From the NCBI RefSeq assembly GCF_020911945.1, contig NZ_CP087135.1:3259501-3323500 (forward strand): a stretch of 64,000 bases of DNA, read 5' to 3'. Positions 34,970 to 44,366 of the stretch are shown here, piece after piece. Within the stretch, counting starts at the first letter, position 1, and each line of letters starts with the position of its first letter. The translations under genes were made by a program, and so were the position numbers. The notes below the pieces were generated by a model that did not search any database, was not told the origin of the DNA, and was given only the letters and a program-made list of their open reading frames with translations. Source of the stretch: Flavobacterium galactosidilyticum. Lineage in GTDB: Bacteria; Bacteroidota; Bacteroidia; Flavobacteriales; Flavobacteriaceae.

Positions 34970-35150
34970 AAAGGCAGGTCTCCTGGCTTGCGTCTTGTTG
35001 TTTACCTTCCCATCACACAAGGCGTGACAGTGGTTTTGTAGATAACAACAAGCTTGATAGCTTACAGTTGCGGGAACAGCTTAGGTTTTAAACCTAATTC
35101 CCTTTTAATGAGTTTTGCAAAAGCGCAAAACACAACCTCAATTCGGGCGC
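34970..35150 (-). ncRNA. Cobalamin (B12) riboswitch
   Basis: Read on the minus strand: GAATTGAGGTTGTG, then GGGAATTAGGT...CCTAAGCTGTTCCCGC, AACTGTAAGC, CCACTGTCACGCC, ATGGGAAGG, and the B12 box GCAAGCCAGGAGACCTGCC near 34973-34992. All conserved elements are in order. It lies in the btuB leader and should shut off the operon when B12 is plentiful. Confidence 0.95.
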
Positions 35151-35182
35151 AAAGGTAGAATAATTATATGATTATAGGCAAA
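35150..35182 (-). promoter_or_regulatory. Promoter of the riboswitch-btuB-btuG transcript
   Basis: -7 TACCTTTG (35150-35157) and -33 TTTG (35179-35182) on the minus strand, spaced 21 bases. Transcription would start just before the riboswitch. Confidence 0.7.
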
Positions 35183-35254
35183 AACTTCATTGAATTAATA
35201 ACAATTTAAAAATCAGAAACAAATCACACATATAACAAACTGATTTAAAGCAAA

Positions 35255-35398
35255 CTAATAAAAAATATTATTCTCGTCTTCTTTCTTAGTTAATTTATAA
35301 ACAAGCCAAGCAAAACCAATTACAAAATGCAAAATGATAATTCTGGCAAATAAATAAAAGTATTTAAACGGTCTCTCATGCTTTATTTTTAGATAAAA
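35255..35398 (-). other. Start-less small membrane-protein frame in the btu intergenic gap
   Basis: The minus strand is open for 48 codons between a TGA and TAG. It reads like a real protein: KHERPFKYFYLFARIIILHF, then VIGFAWLVYKLTKKEDENN, that is one membrane helix with a charged tail. No ATG, GTG or TTG lies at its head, so it may be a truncated remnant or use an unusual start. Confidence 0.3.
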
Positions 35399-35466
35399 TC
35401 ACTTTGTAATTTCTGAAAAATAAGTACCAAAAAGCATACAAGACTATTTTTATTCAAACAAAACGA

Positions 35467-35474
35467 TACTTTTG
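35467..35474 (+). promoter_or_regulatory. -7 box of btuFCD
   Basis: TACTTTTG fits TAnnTTTG and lies only 16 bases upstream of the btuF ATG, leaving too short a leader for a riboswitch. Confidence 0.6.
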
Positions 35475-35490
35475 TAAAAAATTTTGCTCT

Positions 35491-36627
35491 ATGAAAGTAG
35501 TTAAAAACACAGTATTCCTTTTTTTGATTTTATCACTTTTTGTTCAATGCAAAAAAGAAAATCAGCATGAAATTAAATCCAATATAAAGAACGAAATTTC
35601 ATACGCAAAAGGTCTCGAAATTTATAAATACAAAGACTTTTCTGTGGTTAAAATCACCAAACCTTGGCCTGGAGCCAAAGAAAATTTTACCTACGTTTTA
35701 AAAGAAAAAAACGGAATTATTCCAGACAGTCTAAAACGGTTTACCATTATTCCAATTCCTTTAAAATCAATAGTAGTAACCTCAACAACACACATTCCAG
35801 CACTTGAAATGTTAGGTATTGAAAATACACTTGTTGGTTTCCCAAATACCGATTATATTTCGTCAGAGAAAACCAGAAAATTAATAGATGCAGGGAAAGT
35901 TAGAGAAGTAGGAACAAATGAAACTTTAAACACCGAAGTTCTTATCGATATGGCGCCTGATTTAATCGTTAGTTTTAGTTTAAACAACAATAATCCAACT
36001 ATCGATAATTTACAAAAAAGTGGTTTAAAGGTCATTTATAATGGCGATTGGACCGAACAATCTCCTCTTGGAAAAGCAGAATGGATTAAGTTTTTTGGTG
36101 CTTTGTATGGATTAGATGCTAAAGCAAATACTATTTTTTCTGAAATCGAAAAAGAATATACGACCACTTTGGCATTAGCCAAAAAAGCAATTGCGAAACC
36201 CACAGTGCTGTGCGGAGCAATGTATCAAGATCAATGGTATGTACCTCAAGGCGAAAGTTGGGCTTCATTATTTATGAAAGATGCGCAATCTAATTATTTA
36301 TGGGCAGACAGCAAAGGAACCGGTAGCTTGAGTTTGCCATTTGAAACTGTACTAGATAAAGCGAAAAATGCAGATTATTGGATTTCTCCTGGTGATTTTT
36401 CCTCCTTGAAAGAAATGAACGATAGTAATCCGCATTACAAGGAATTTACTGCATTCAAAAATAAAAAAGTATATTCGTATAGTATAAATAAAGGAGCTAA
36501 AGGGGGGATTTTATATTTTGAGTTATCACCTACTCGACCGGATTGGGTGCTGAAAGATTTTATAAAAATTTTTCATCCAGAATTGCTACCAAACCACAAA
36601 CTTTTTTTCTTTCAGAAATTAGAATAA
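35491..36627 (+). CDS. btuF: ABC transporter substrate-binding lipoprotein for cobalamin
   Basis: 378 residues, lipobox SLFVQC. Class III (BtuF/FhuD-type) binding protein: SIVVTSTTHIPALEMLGIEN, DMAPDLIVSFS, long connecting helix region, and MYQDQWYVPQGESWASLF. It should receive corrinoid in the periplasm and deliver it to BtuCD. The gene overlaps or abuts btuC and btuD in one operon. The divergent riboswitch-controlled btuB supports cobalamin rather than siderophore as ligand. Confidence 0.85.
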   Translation: MKVVKNTVFLFLILSLFVQCKKENQHEIKSNIKNEISYAKGLEIYKYKDFSVVKITKPWPGAKENFTYVLKEKNGIIPDSLKRFTIIPIPLKSIVVTSTTHIPALEMLGIENTLVGFPNTDYISSEKTRKLIDAGKVREVGTNETLNTEVLIDMAPDLIVSFSLNNNNPTIDNLQKSGLKVIYNGDWTEQSPLGKAEWIKFFGALYGLDAKANTIFSEIEKEYTTTLALAKKAIAKPTVLCGAMYQDQWYVPQGESWASLFMKDAQSNYLWADSKGTGSLSLPFETVLDKAKNADYWISPGDFSSLKEMNDSNPHYKEFTAFKNKKVYSYSINKGAKGGILYFELSPTRPDWVLKDFIKIFHPELLPNHKLFFFQKLE

Positions 36628-36628
36628 A

Positions 36629-37660
36629 TTGAACAATACAAACCGAAACATCGTTCTTTTTCTACTCCTAACCATCGGAGTGATTTTCTTATTCTTGATT
36701 AACATCAGTTTAGGGTCTGTTTCCATACCTTTAAAAGAAGTATTCAAGAGTCTTACTGGAGGAAATATAAGCAAAGAAACTTGGCACTATATCATCATTA
36801 ATTACCGTTTACCAAAAGCTATTGCAGCTATTCTGGTAGGAATGGGTTTATCCATAAGTGGATTATTAATGCAAACTTTGTTTAGAAATCCTTTAGCAGG
36901 TCCTTATGTTTTAGGATTAAGTTCAGGTGCTAGTTTAGGCGTTGCTATTGTACTATTAGGTGCTGCACTGATGCCATCATTTGTAGCAACATTTTTAGTA
37001 TCCTCTTACGGAATTGTTTTGGCTTCCAGCCTAGGAAGTTTTGCTGTTTTGCTGGCAGTTTTAGCCGTTTCACATCGCTTGCGTGATACTATGGCGATCT
37101 TAATTGTAGGATTGATGTTTGGCAGTTTAACGAGTGCTATTGTTGGAACATTAACGTATTTCAGTACTGCTGAACAACTGCAAAAATTCACTTTTTGGTC
37201 TTTAGGAAATCTAGGAAATTTATCTTGGACTTCCATTTTTATTTTGTCCAATTGTGTTTTAATTGGTTTAGTACTCAGTCTTATTAGTGTAAAACCGCTA
37301 AACTCTTTACTTCTAGGTGAAAATTACGCAAAAAGCTTAGGATTAAATTATAAAAAGTCAAGACTAGTTATCATATTTGCTACCAGTATTCTGGCGGGAA
37401 GTATTACTGCTTTTGCGGGTCCAATTGCTTTTATAGGATTAGCGGTTCCACACATTGCAAAACTAGTTTTTCAAACCAGCAATCACACTATTTTATTTTG
37501 GAGTACCATTCTTTTTGGTGCCTTAATAATGCTGATTTGCGACAGTATTTCACAATTACCTGGCAGTGATATTACACTACCGATCAATGCTGTCACCTCT
37601 ATTTTTGGTGCGCCTATTGTAATTTGGTTATTAATTAGAAAACGTAAAATGATGAACTAA
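36629..37660 (+). CDS. btuC: FecCD-family ABC permease for cobalamin
   Basis: 343 residues starting at a TTG codon one base after the btuF stop; no upstream or near-downstream ATG exists, so TTG with translational coupling is the best start. About ten membrane helices, with the conserved MGLSISGLLMQTLFRNPLAG and the coupling region AGPIAFIGLAVPHIAK. Transports B12 through the inner membrane with btuD. Confidence 0.88.
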   Translation: MNNTNRNIVLFLLLTIGVIFLFLINISLGSVSIPLKEVFKSLTGGNISKETWHYIIINYRLPKAIAAILVGMGLSISGLLMQTLFRNPLAGPYVLGLSSGASLGVAIVLLGAALMPSFVATFLVSSYGIVLASSLGSFAVLLAVLAVSHRLRDTMAILIVGLMFGSLTSAIVGTLTYFSTAEQLQKFTFWSLGNLGNLSWTSIFILSNCVLIGLVLSLISVKPLNSLLLGENYAKSLGLNYKKSRLVIIFATSILAGSITAFAGPIAFIGLAVPHIAKLVFQTSNHTILFWSTILFGALIMLICDSISQLPGSDITLPINAVTSIFGAPIVIWLLIRKRKMMN

Positions 37661-38442
37661 TGGAAAACAAAATCATCTTACAAGCTTCAAAAATCAGCAT
37701 TGGTTATTCTCATAAAAAAGAAAAAACCATTATCGCTTCAAATATTGATTTGTCTTTGCGTAAAGGGAAATTAATTGCCTTAATTGGAGCTAACGGAATT
37801 GGAAAATCGACACTTTTACGAACGATCACAGGAATTCAAAAAACTATCTCAGGAATTGTTTTACTGAACGGAACTAACATTCACGAACTCGACGCTTTAA
37901 CTTTGGCACAAAATTTAAGTGTTGTTCTAACCGAAAAATTACCACCAAGCAATCTAACCGTATTTGAATTGATTGCTTTGGGAAGACAACCTTACACGAA
38001 CTGGTTAGGAAAATTAACGGATGCAGATATAGCAAAAGTAAATGAAGCTATGGAGCTAACGCAAATTAGTCATTTAGCTACTAAAAAGCATTTCGAAATC
38101 AGTGATGGACAACTGCAAAAAGTATTAATAGCAAGAGCTTTAGCTCAGGATACACCTTTAATAATTCTAGATGAACCCACAACTCATCTCGATTTACTGC
38201 ACAAAGTTTCTCTTTTTAAATTGCTTAAAAAGCTAACGCAGGAAACAGACAAATGCATTCTTTTTTCTACCCACGATATTGATATGGCAATACAGTTGAG
38301 TGACGAGATGATTATTATGACTCCTGAAACAGTGGTTCAAGACGAACCTTGTAATTTAATTTCAAAAGGTAGTTTTACCAGTTTGTTCAACAATGAACAT
38401 ATTATTTTTGATCCAGAAAAAGGAAAGTTTCTTATTGTTTAA
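37660..38442 (+). CDS. btuD: ABC ATPase for cobalamin uptake
   Basis: 260 residues, ATG overlapping the btuC stop (TAATG). Walker A IGANGIGKSTLL, Q-loop, signature ISDGQLQK (Asp instead of the usual Gly in LSGGQ, seen in other FecE-type ATPases), Walker B LIILDEPTTHLD and switch His in STHDID. Completes the BtuFCD importer. It converges on trmL with 4 bases between stops. Confidence 0.88.
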   Translation: MENKIILQASKISIGYSHKKEKTIIASNIDLSLRKGKLIALIGANGIGKSTLLRTITGIQKTISGIVLLNGTNIHELDALTLAQNLSVVLTEKLPPSNLTVFELIALGRQPYTNWLGKLTDADIAKVNEAMELTQISHLATKKHFEISDGQLQKVLIARALAQDTPLIILDEPTTHLDLLHKVSLFKLLKKLTQETDKCILFSTHDIDMAIQLSDEMIIMTPETVVQDEPCNLISKGSFTSLFNNEHIIFDPEKGKFLIV

Positions 38443-38446
38443 GGAA

Positions 38447-38902
38447 CTATCTTTTTAGTGAAATTTGGCGCTTGGCTTCGCCAATAACAAAAGCAACCGA
38501 ATTAGCAATATTAAAACTTCTAATTAGGTTTGACATCGGAATGGTTAAATGATTTTCAAATTGCGATAAAACTTCAGCACTCAAACCTTTACTTTCTTTA
38601 CCAAAAACCAACCAGTCTCCATCTTCGAATTCAATTTCCAAATACGATTTATCTGCATGAGAACTCATTAAAAAAACGCGAGATAAATCGGGAATTTGAG
38701 CTTTCCATTCGGCTACATTTTGATATTCAGTTACGTCCAAGTTCACCCAATAATCGAGTCCGGAGCGCTTTAAGTTTTTATCATTGATTACAAATCCAAA
38801 AGGGTGAATAAGATGCAACCGACTTTCAGTACCAACGCACAATCGGCCAATATTTCCAGTATTATTAGGGATTTCAGGTTCTACTAAAACGATGTTTAAC
38901 AT
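38447..38902 (-). CDS. trmL: tRNA (cytidine/uridine-34 2'-O)-methyltransferase TrmL
   Basis: 151 residues, a minimal SPOUT enzyme: NIVLVEPEIPNNTGNIGRLC at the N-terminus, LVFGKESKGLS and the knot-forming LTIPMSNLIRSFNIANSVAF at the C-terminus. It methylates the wobble ribose of tRNA-Leu species, using SAM as a homodimer. Probably monocistronic. Confidence 0.95.
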   Translation of the reverse strand: MLNIVLVEPEIPNNTGNIGRLCVGTESRLHLIHPFGFVINDKNLKRSGLDYWVNLDVTEYQNVAEWKAQIPDLSRVFLMSSHADKSYLEIEFEDGDWLVFGKESKGLSAEVLSQFENHLTIPMSNLIRSFNIANSVAFVIGEAKRQISLKR

Positions 38903-38976
38903 GTTGTTTTGCTATTGGCTTTTAGCAGTTGGCTATTAGCAGTTGAAATTTAGTTTGAAATAGATTTTTGAAATTG

Positions 38977-39543
38977 CTATAGAAAATTGTCAACGGGTAC
39001 AACTTCGCCAGCTTGTAAATCATTGAGATGTACATTGCCAATTCGAACACGCACTAAACGCAAAGTAGGAAATCCAACTGCAGCAGTCATTTTCCTAACT
39101 TGTCGAAATTTACCTTCACTAACGGTAATCGAAGCCCAAGAAGTTGGACCATGACGTTCATCTCTGATTTTTTTTCCTCTGGCTCCAAAAGCAGGAGTTT
39201 CATCAATCAATCTTGCTTCGCAGCGTTTGGTAGTGTATTTAGTTCCATTGAAACCAATTTCAACACCATCCTTCAATTTATCAATGGCTACTTGATTAAT
39301 GATGCCATCAACTTGCACATAATATTCTTTATCAACCTTTTTGCTTCTAATGACTTCACTCATCATTCCATCCGTTGTAAGTAGCAAAAGTCCTTCCGAA
39401 TCTTCGTCTAGTCTCCCTATCGCCATAGTCCCTTTTGGAAAGTCATACAATTCTCCCAAGAGTTTCTTTTTGCGTTTCAGTTCATAAATAAACTGGCTTA
39501 AATAACCGTAGGGTTTGTGAATAATAAAATGAGAATGGGACAT
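38977..39543 (-). CDS. RsuA/RluE-family 23S rRNA pseudouridine synthase
   Basis: 188 residues without an S4 domain, like RluE. Catalytic Asp in MAIGRLDEDSEGLLLLTTDG, followed by KEYYVQVDG and EGKFRQVRKMTAAVGFPTLRLVRVRIG. It isomerises a uridine in the peptidyl-transferase region of 23S rRNA (U2457 for E. coli RluE). Adjacent to trmL on the same strand. Confidence 0.9.
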   Translation of the reverse strand: MSHSHFIIHKPYGYLSQFIYELKRKKKLLGELYDFPKGTMAIGRLDEDSEGLLLLTTDGMMSEVIRSKKVDKEYYVQVDGIINQVAIDKLKDGVEIGFNGTKYTTKRCEARLIDETPAFGARGKKIRDERHGPTSWASITVSEGKFRQVRKMTAAVGFPTLRLVRVRIGNVHLNDLQAGEVVPVDNFL

Positions 39544-39715
39544 TGATTTGTTTTATTAATGCGAGCAAAGATAGTTTTGTTTTCACTGAATTTAAAGTAG
39601 TATCGTAATACATTTATCGATTTCAACATAAAACCATGTTAAATGACGCCAATAAACCATTCAAAAATTGTAATATTATAGACAATTAAAATGATATTCA
39701 TTAAAATTAATCATC

Positions 39716-40093
39716 ATGGAAAGCAACAATTTAGGATCAAAAAAGACCAATAATAAGCAAAACTCGAACGAAGGATTTAGTGGCGAAAATCTTCCCGAAG
39801 ATTACAACCCTAATCCATCAATCCTTAAAGCAGAAGTTGAAACTGACGCTAATGGAAATGAAAAAATTGTACAAAGGGCTCGTAATGTCGATGGAACAAT
39901 TGCTTCAATACCCGATGAGAAAGAAAAATCATGGGATGAAAATGAAAGTTTAAGTCGCGGCGTTTCTTCAGAAAAGGAAGAAATGAGGACAGTAGAAAAT
40001 AAAGATTTGAACTCAGATATTACGGCACATCGCTATCCCAAATCGCATCCCGATAATCATAAAGATCGCGGAAATATAAAACTAGACGAATAG
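39716..40093 (+). CDS. Small hydrophilic, probably disordered protein
   Basis: 125 residues, no hydrophobic segment, rich in Asn, Glu, Lys, Asp and Ser. The only ordered-looking piece is NPSILKAEVETDANGNEKIV. It resembles stress-type hydrophilic proteins, but I do not recognise a family. It has a good start and its own terminator, and codon use looks coding throughout, so it is probably real. Confidence 0.7.
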   Translation: MESNNLGSKKTNNKQNSNEGFSGENLPEDYNPNPSILKAEVETDANGNEKIVQRARNVDGTIASIPDEKEKSWDENESLSRGVSSEKEEMRTVENKDLNSDITAHRYPKSHPDNHKDRGNIKLDE

Positions 40094-40111
40094 ATTTTAT
40101 TTTTTTACTAG

Positions 40112-40154
40112 AAAAAGCCAATAGAGATGAGAATCCTTATTGGCTTTTTTTTTT
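40112..40154 (+). terminator. Terminator of the small hydrophilic gene
   Basis: AAAAAGCCAATA/TATTGGCTTTTT stem followed by a T run. Confidence 0.8.
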
Positions 40155-40393
40155 ACGATAGTAATCTATTTCTTCTATAATAGCACCTAACACGAAAGTA
40201 CTATAAATGAAAAAAAAGCGACAACCGTAAAGATGCCGCATTAATTTTTTTTTGATACCATTTATTATTGAAGGCTCTTTAAGATAAAATAAATCACGAT
40301 TTAACTACAAGCAAATACGAATTATAAGTATCTTAATTGTTTACTTTTAAAATTAATATTATTCCTTACTTTTACTTTTCAAAACCTTTTTTC

Positions 40394-41764
40394 ATGTCAA
40401 CTGTACTCCCGTTTCTACTTGCTTTTGTTATCTCACTTATTTTAGGTATATTCATTGGAAAACTTATATTCTCAGCTCGATTTCAGTCGGAAAAAATTAG
40501 TTTAGAAGAGAAAATGATAGCTGCTAACTATCAAATCGATCAATTAAAAGAACAAGCTACTAGTGATAAATCCAACTTTGAAAAACAACTCCACTTAAGT
40601 AATGTTGAAAAAGAAACCATACGAACAGAGAAAGACAGTTTAGCAATTCAGCTTTCTAAAAAAGAAGTAGATTTTGAAAACCTATGGGAACGCAATAAAG
40701 AACAAAAAGAGGAAGTTGAAAAACTACAGGAAAAATTCACCAAAGAATTCGAAAATCTAGCTAATAAAATTCTAGAAGAAAAATCAAATAAATTCACTGA
40801 ACAGAACAAAGAAAATATGAAAAATATCTTGTCACCTTTGCAAGATAAAATTCAATTGTTCGAGAAAAAAGTGGAAGATACACACAAAGAAAGCATTGAC
40901 TATCATGCGGCTTTGCGCCAACAAATTCTGGGCTTGCGCGAAATGAATATTCAAATGAGCAAAGAAACGATCAACTTGACCAAAGCTTTGAAAGGGGATA
41001 GCAAAATGCAGGGAAACTGGGGAGAACTAGTTCTAGAACGTGTTTTAGAAAAATCAGGATTAGAAAAAGGACGTGAATACGAAGTGCAACAAGCTTTTAC
41101 TAACGAAGATGGAAATCGGGTTTTTCCAGATGTTGTCATTAATTTACCGGACGGAAAAAAGATGATTGTGGACTCGAAAGTTTCATTGACTGCTTATGAA
41201 AAATATATTAATGAAGAGGATGATTCTTTGAAATTGGGCTACCTCAAAGAGCATGTACTTTCTATAAAACGTCACGTTGAGCAATTAGGCAACAAAAATT
41301 ATCACGATTTGTACCAAATTGAGAGTCCTGATTTTGTACTATTATTTATTCCTATTGAGCCAGCTTTTGCGATGGCGCTTAATGAAGACAGCAATTTGTA
41401 CAACAAAGCATTCGAAAAAAATATCGTTATTGTAACTCCTGCCACTTTATTAGCCACTTTGCGCACTATTGATAGTATGTGGACGAACCAAAAGCAACAG
41501 GAAAACGCTTTAGAAATTGCCAGACAAGCTGGCGCTTTGTATGATAAATTTGAAGGTTTTGTATCAGATTTGATTAGGATTGGCAAAAAAATTGACGAAA
41601 CAAAAACAGAATATACTGGCGCGATGAGCAAACTGGTTGAAGGAAAAGGTAATCTCATAGTAAGCGTAGAAAAATTGAAAAAAATGGGAGCTAAAGCTAA
41701 AAAAGCACTTCCTGAAAACATTATAAATAGAGCACAAAAAGACGAAAATCAACTTTTAAATTAA
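40394..41764 (+). CDS. rmuC: RmuC-family DNA recombination protein
   Basis: 456 residues from the ATG at 40394 (the open frame reaches 40337 but adds only unrelated residues). One N-terminal membrane helix, a long coiled coil (about 35-190), then the RmuC nuclease-like core: KGDSKMQGNWGELVLERVLE, VFPDVVINLPDGKKMIVDSK and FVLLFIPIEPAFAMAL. RmuC limits inversions at short inverted repeats and processes DNA during genome maintenance. First of three closely packed genes. Confidence 0.93.
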   Translation: MSTVLPFLLAFVISLILGIFIGKLIFSARFQSEKISLEEKMIAANYQIDQLKEQATSDKSNFEKQLHLSNVEKETIRTEKDSLAIQLSKKEVDFENLWERNKEQKEEVEKLQEKFTKEFENLANKILEEKSNKFTEQNKENMKNILSPLQDKIQLFEKKVEDTHKESIDYHAALRQQILGLREMNIQMSKETINLTKALKGDSKMQGNWGELVLERVLEKSGLEKGREYEVQQAFTNEDGNRVFPDVVINLPDGKKMIVDSKVSLTAYEKYINEEDDSLKLGYLKEHVLSIKRHVEQLGNKNYHDLYQIESPDFVLLFIPIEPAFAMALNEDSNLYNKAFEKNIVIVTPATLLATLRTIDSMWTNQKQQENALEIARQAGALYDKFEGFVSDLIRIGKKIDETKTEYTGAMSKLVEGKGNLIVSVEKLKKMGAKAKKALPENIINRAQKDENQLLN

Positions 41765-41771
41765 CCGAGAA

Positions 41772-42137
41772 ATGAAAAAATTTCTAGTGATTATAATTAC
41801 AATAAGTGCCTTAGTAGTCGCAGTTTACTTTGGCTTTTTACACAATGCTTCTTACAGCGAAGGTGTCCGTTCAGGTGAATTGATTAAAGTAAGCCATAAA
41901 GGAATACTTTTTAAAACATGGGAAGGCGAAATTAGTCAAGGAATTTCTGGCGCACAGATTTTCTCGTTTTCGGTATTAGATAGTGAGAAAAAAGTAATCA
42001 GCGACTTAAAAGAAATGGAAGGTCAATACGTCCAAGTACGATATGAAGAGCGCTACAAAACCTTCCCGTGGTGGGGCGACACACGCTATTTTATTTCCTC
42101 TGTTAAAAAAGTTAACTCTCCGTTTAAAATTAAATAA
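41772..42137 (+). CDS. Small membrane-anchored conserved protein
   Basis: 121 residues with an N-terminal membrane helix (VIIITISALVVAVYFGFL) and a short extracytoplasmic beta-rich domain (SGELIKVSHKGILFKTWEGE, VQVRYEERYKTFPWWGDTRY). Such proteins are common next to rmuC in flavobacteria. Function not recognised. It is 7 bp after rmuC and its stop abuts the next start. Confidence 0.75.
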   Translation: MKKFLVIIITISALVVAVYFGFLHNASYSEGVRSGELIKVSHKGILFKTWEGEISQGISGAQIFSFSVLDSEKKVISDLKEMEGQYVQVRYEERYKTFPWWGDTRYFISSVKKVNSPFKIK

Positions 42138-42683
42138 ATGACTCCAATTTTTAAAACTGTTGCTTCCTCACATATTAGTATTTCACAATTAATGTTACCT
42201 AGCCATTCTAACTTTAGTGGCAAAATTCATGGTGGATACATATTGTCTCTATTAGATCAAATTGCGTTTGCTTGTGCGTCTAAATTTTCAGGGAACTATT
42301 GCGTTACCGCTTCTGTTGATACGGTAAATTTTTTAAATCCTATTGAGGTTGGTGAATTAGTTACCATGAAAGCCAGCGTAAATTATGTGGGTAAAAGTTC
42401 CATGATTATTGGTATTCGCGTAGAAGCTGAAAATATCCAAACTGGAAAATTAAAACATTGTAATTCCTCTTATTTTACAATGGTTGCTAAAGATGAACAT
42501 GGCAATAAAAGCGCGGTTCCTGGATTAATCCTAGCAAACAAGAATGATGTTAGACGTTTTATTAATTGCATTAAACAAATTGCGTTGAAAAAAGAACAAA
42601 ATATCCATGAAAAAGAATTTGATTATAGCGCAGCTGAATCAATAGAAAGTCTGAAAAAGTACAATATTCGTATGGAGTTTTAG
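42138..42683 (+). CDS. Acyl-CoA thioesterase, hotdog fold
   Basis: 181 residues. Hotdog domain with LMLPSHSNFSGKIHGGYILSLLDQIAFACASKF (catalytic region, residues about 18-50, Asp in LLDQ) and CVTASVDTVNFLNPIEVGEL. Belongs to the cytosolic YciA/BACH-type acyl-CoA hydrolases. Starts directly after the stop of the preceding gene, so it is co-transcribed with rmuC. Confidence 0.88.
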   Translation: MTPIFKTVASSHISISQLMLPSHSNFSGKIHGGYILSLLDQIAFACASKFSGNYCVTASVDTVNFLNPIEVGELVTMKASVNYVGKSSMIIGIRVEAENIQTGKLKHCNSSYFTMVAKDEHGNKSAVPGLILANKNDVRRFINCIKQIALKKEQNIHEKEFDYSAAESIESLKKYNIRMEF

Positions 42684-42863
42684 GTTTAAAATCTAATTAA
42701 ATAAAAAAAAATCGATATCCAGTTTCATAGCATTATAAATTAATGCTAGCAGTGCTATTTTGCACTTCGTCGTAAATAAAGTGCTTGTCAACTTATTAGC
42801 TGCAAATCCTATTATAAATATTTTTTTTCTTCGTAACTTTAAGTAATTAATTCATAGACAAAT

Positions 42864-43403
42864 ATGAAGAAAAATTCCTTAATAGTATTACTTATAATTG
42901 CGTTTGCAACTAATGCTCAAGAAAAAATGGTTTCGTACGAAGGAATTATAAATTTTGAAGCATCAGTTCCTCTATTTGAAGAAGTGAAAGCAATCAATGA
43001 CAACACCACTTGTATTTTAGTAACAAAAACTGGGGAGATTACTTGTTGGGTAACCATTAAAGATTTTAAATTCAAAAGAAATTTAATGGAAGAACATTTC
43101 AATACCTACTACATGGAAAGCGACCGTTATCCCAAAGCCATTTTTAAAGGTAAAATTGAAAAATTTGATTTAAAAAACGTTACGTCAGAAACTATACCTT
43201 ATCAAATAAATGGCAAAATGACCATTCGTGGTCGCTCTAAAAAAATTATAACGACGGCGACGCTAAAAAAAGTGAATGACGGAATCGAACTTTTCTCAGA
43301 ATTTCCATTAAACACTGATGATTACAAAATTGAAATTCCATTTATCGTACGTAGTAAAGTTTCAAAAAACGTAAATACTCAAATTGTATGTGTATTAAAG
43401 TAA
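42864..43403 (+). CDS. YceI-family secreted protein
   Basis: 179 residues, signal peptide ending near ATNAQ. YceI lipocalin-like pattern: GIINFEASVPLFEEVKAIND, FKFKRNLMEEHFNTYYMESD, YPKAIFKGKIEKFD, YQINGKMTIRGRSKKI. YceI proteins bind polyisoprenoid lipids in the periplasm. It lies at the edge of a carotenoid and light-response cluster, but no direct link is visible. Converges on the TIGR01777 gene with 2 bases between. Confidence 0.88.
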   Translation: MKKNSLIVLLIIAFATNAQEKMVSYEGIINFEASVPLFEEVKAINDNTTCILVTKTGEITCWVTIKDFKFKRNLMEEHFNTYYMESDRYPKAIFKGKIEKFDLKNVTSETIPYQINGKMTIRGRSKKIITTATLKKVNDGIELFSEFPLNTDDYKIEIPFIVRSKVSKNVNTQIVCVLK

Positions 43404-43405
43404 AC

Positions 43406-44320
43406 CTATTCTTTAACACAGTCTTTCAGTGCGTTTTCTAAATTTGTAAACTTAAATTCAAAACCCGTTTCTTCGATTTTATCTGATGAAACTCTTCGTC
43501 CTGTTAATACAATTTTTGACATTTCGCCTAAGGTCATTTTTAGAATAAATTCGGGCACATTAGGTAGCCAAATAGAATAACCAAAAATACCAGCTAATGT
43601 TTTAGAAAAAATACTATTTGTCGTATCATCATTAACCGCTGCATTATATGGTCCTGACATTTCATTATCCACAATCGCTTGCAAATAAATGCCGCACAAA
43701 TCATCAATATGAATCCAAGGCATGTATTGCTTTCCAGATCCTAATGCAGAACCTAAACGATATTTAAACAGTGGTACTAGTTTTTTTAAAAAGCCATCGT
43801 TTTTACCCATTACTAAACCAGTTCTGATTTTGACGGTGCGAATATTTAAATTTTCGATAAAATCAATTGAATCTTCCCATTTCTGACAAGCGTAACCCAA
43901 GAAATCATTTGCGGGCGCATCATCTTCTGCACAGATCTCCTGACCGTTTACAGCACCGTAATATCCCACAGCTGAAGCAGAGATAAAAGCGTCCAGTTTT
44001 TTATAATGTTTTTTGAGTACCATATATAGGAGCTGAGCTGACTTTTCTCTACTATCAATTATAGCAGCTTTCCGTTTAGCTGTCCACCGCTTTTCAGCAA
44101 TATTCTCTCCCGCTAGATGAATGATATAATCTGCCTTTAGAACCGCTTCTTCCTCTATAAATTGTTTAGCTACATCCCATTTATAATAAAATACATCCTC
44201 TTTATTCTGCTTTTCTGATCTACTCAAAATCGAAACAGTATAGCCTTTGCTTACTAACAAATTTGTCAAATGATTTCCAACAAATCCTGATCCTCCACTT
44301 ATTAATACATTCTTTTTCAT
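43406..44320 (-). CDS. TIGR01777-family NAD(P)-dependent epimerase
   Basis: 304 residues. Rossmann motif ISGGSGFVGNHLTNLL, then HLAGENIAEKRWT, SASAVGYYG with catalytic Tyr, and C-terminal DUF1731-like GRRVSSDKIEETGFEF. The SDR39U1-like family has no defined substrate. It is divergent from the TetR gene across a 117-base region with the shared GTTTAA motif, so it probably belongs to the light-response regulon. Confidence 0.9.
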   Translation of the reverse strand: MKKNVLISGGSGFVGNHLTNLLVSKGYTVSILSRSEKQNKEDVFYYKWDVAKQFIEEEAVLKADYIIHLAGENIAEKRWTAKRKAAIIDSREKSAQLLYMVLKKHYKKLDAFISASAVGYYGAVNGQEICAEDDAPANDFLGYACQKWEDSIDFIENLNIRTVKIRTGLVMGKNDGFLKKLVPLFKYRLGSALGSGKQYMPWIHIDDLCGIYLQAIVDNEMSGPYNAAVNDDTTNSIFSKTLAGIFGYSIWLPNVPEFILKMTLGEMSKIVLTGRRVSSDKIEETGFEFKFTNLENALKDCVKE

Positions 44321-44366
44321 AATACTGTAAAGCTACTGATTTTTAATTTTATAAAATTATACTAAA

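Noticed and set aside
34970..35150. Terminator or CRISPR-like hairpins
   Set aside because: The full set of cobalamin riboswitch elements including the B12 box accounts for the hairpins.
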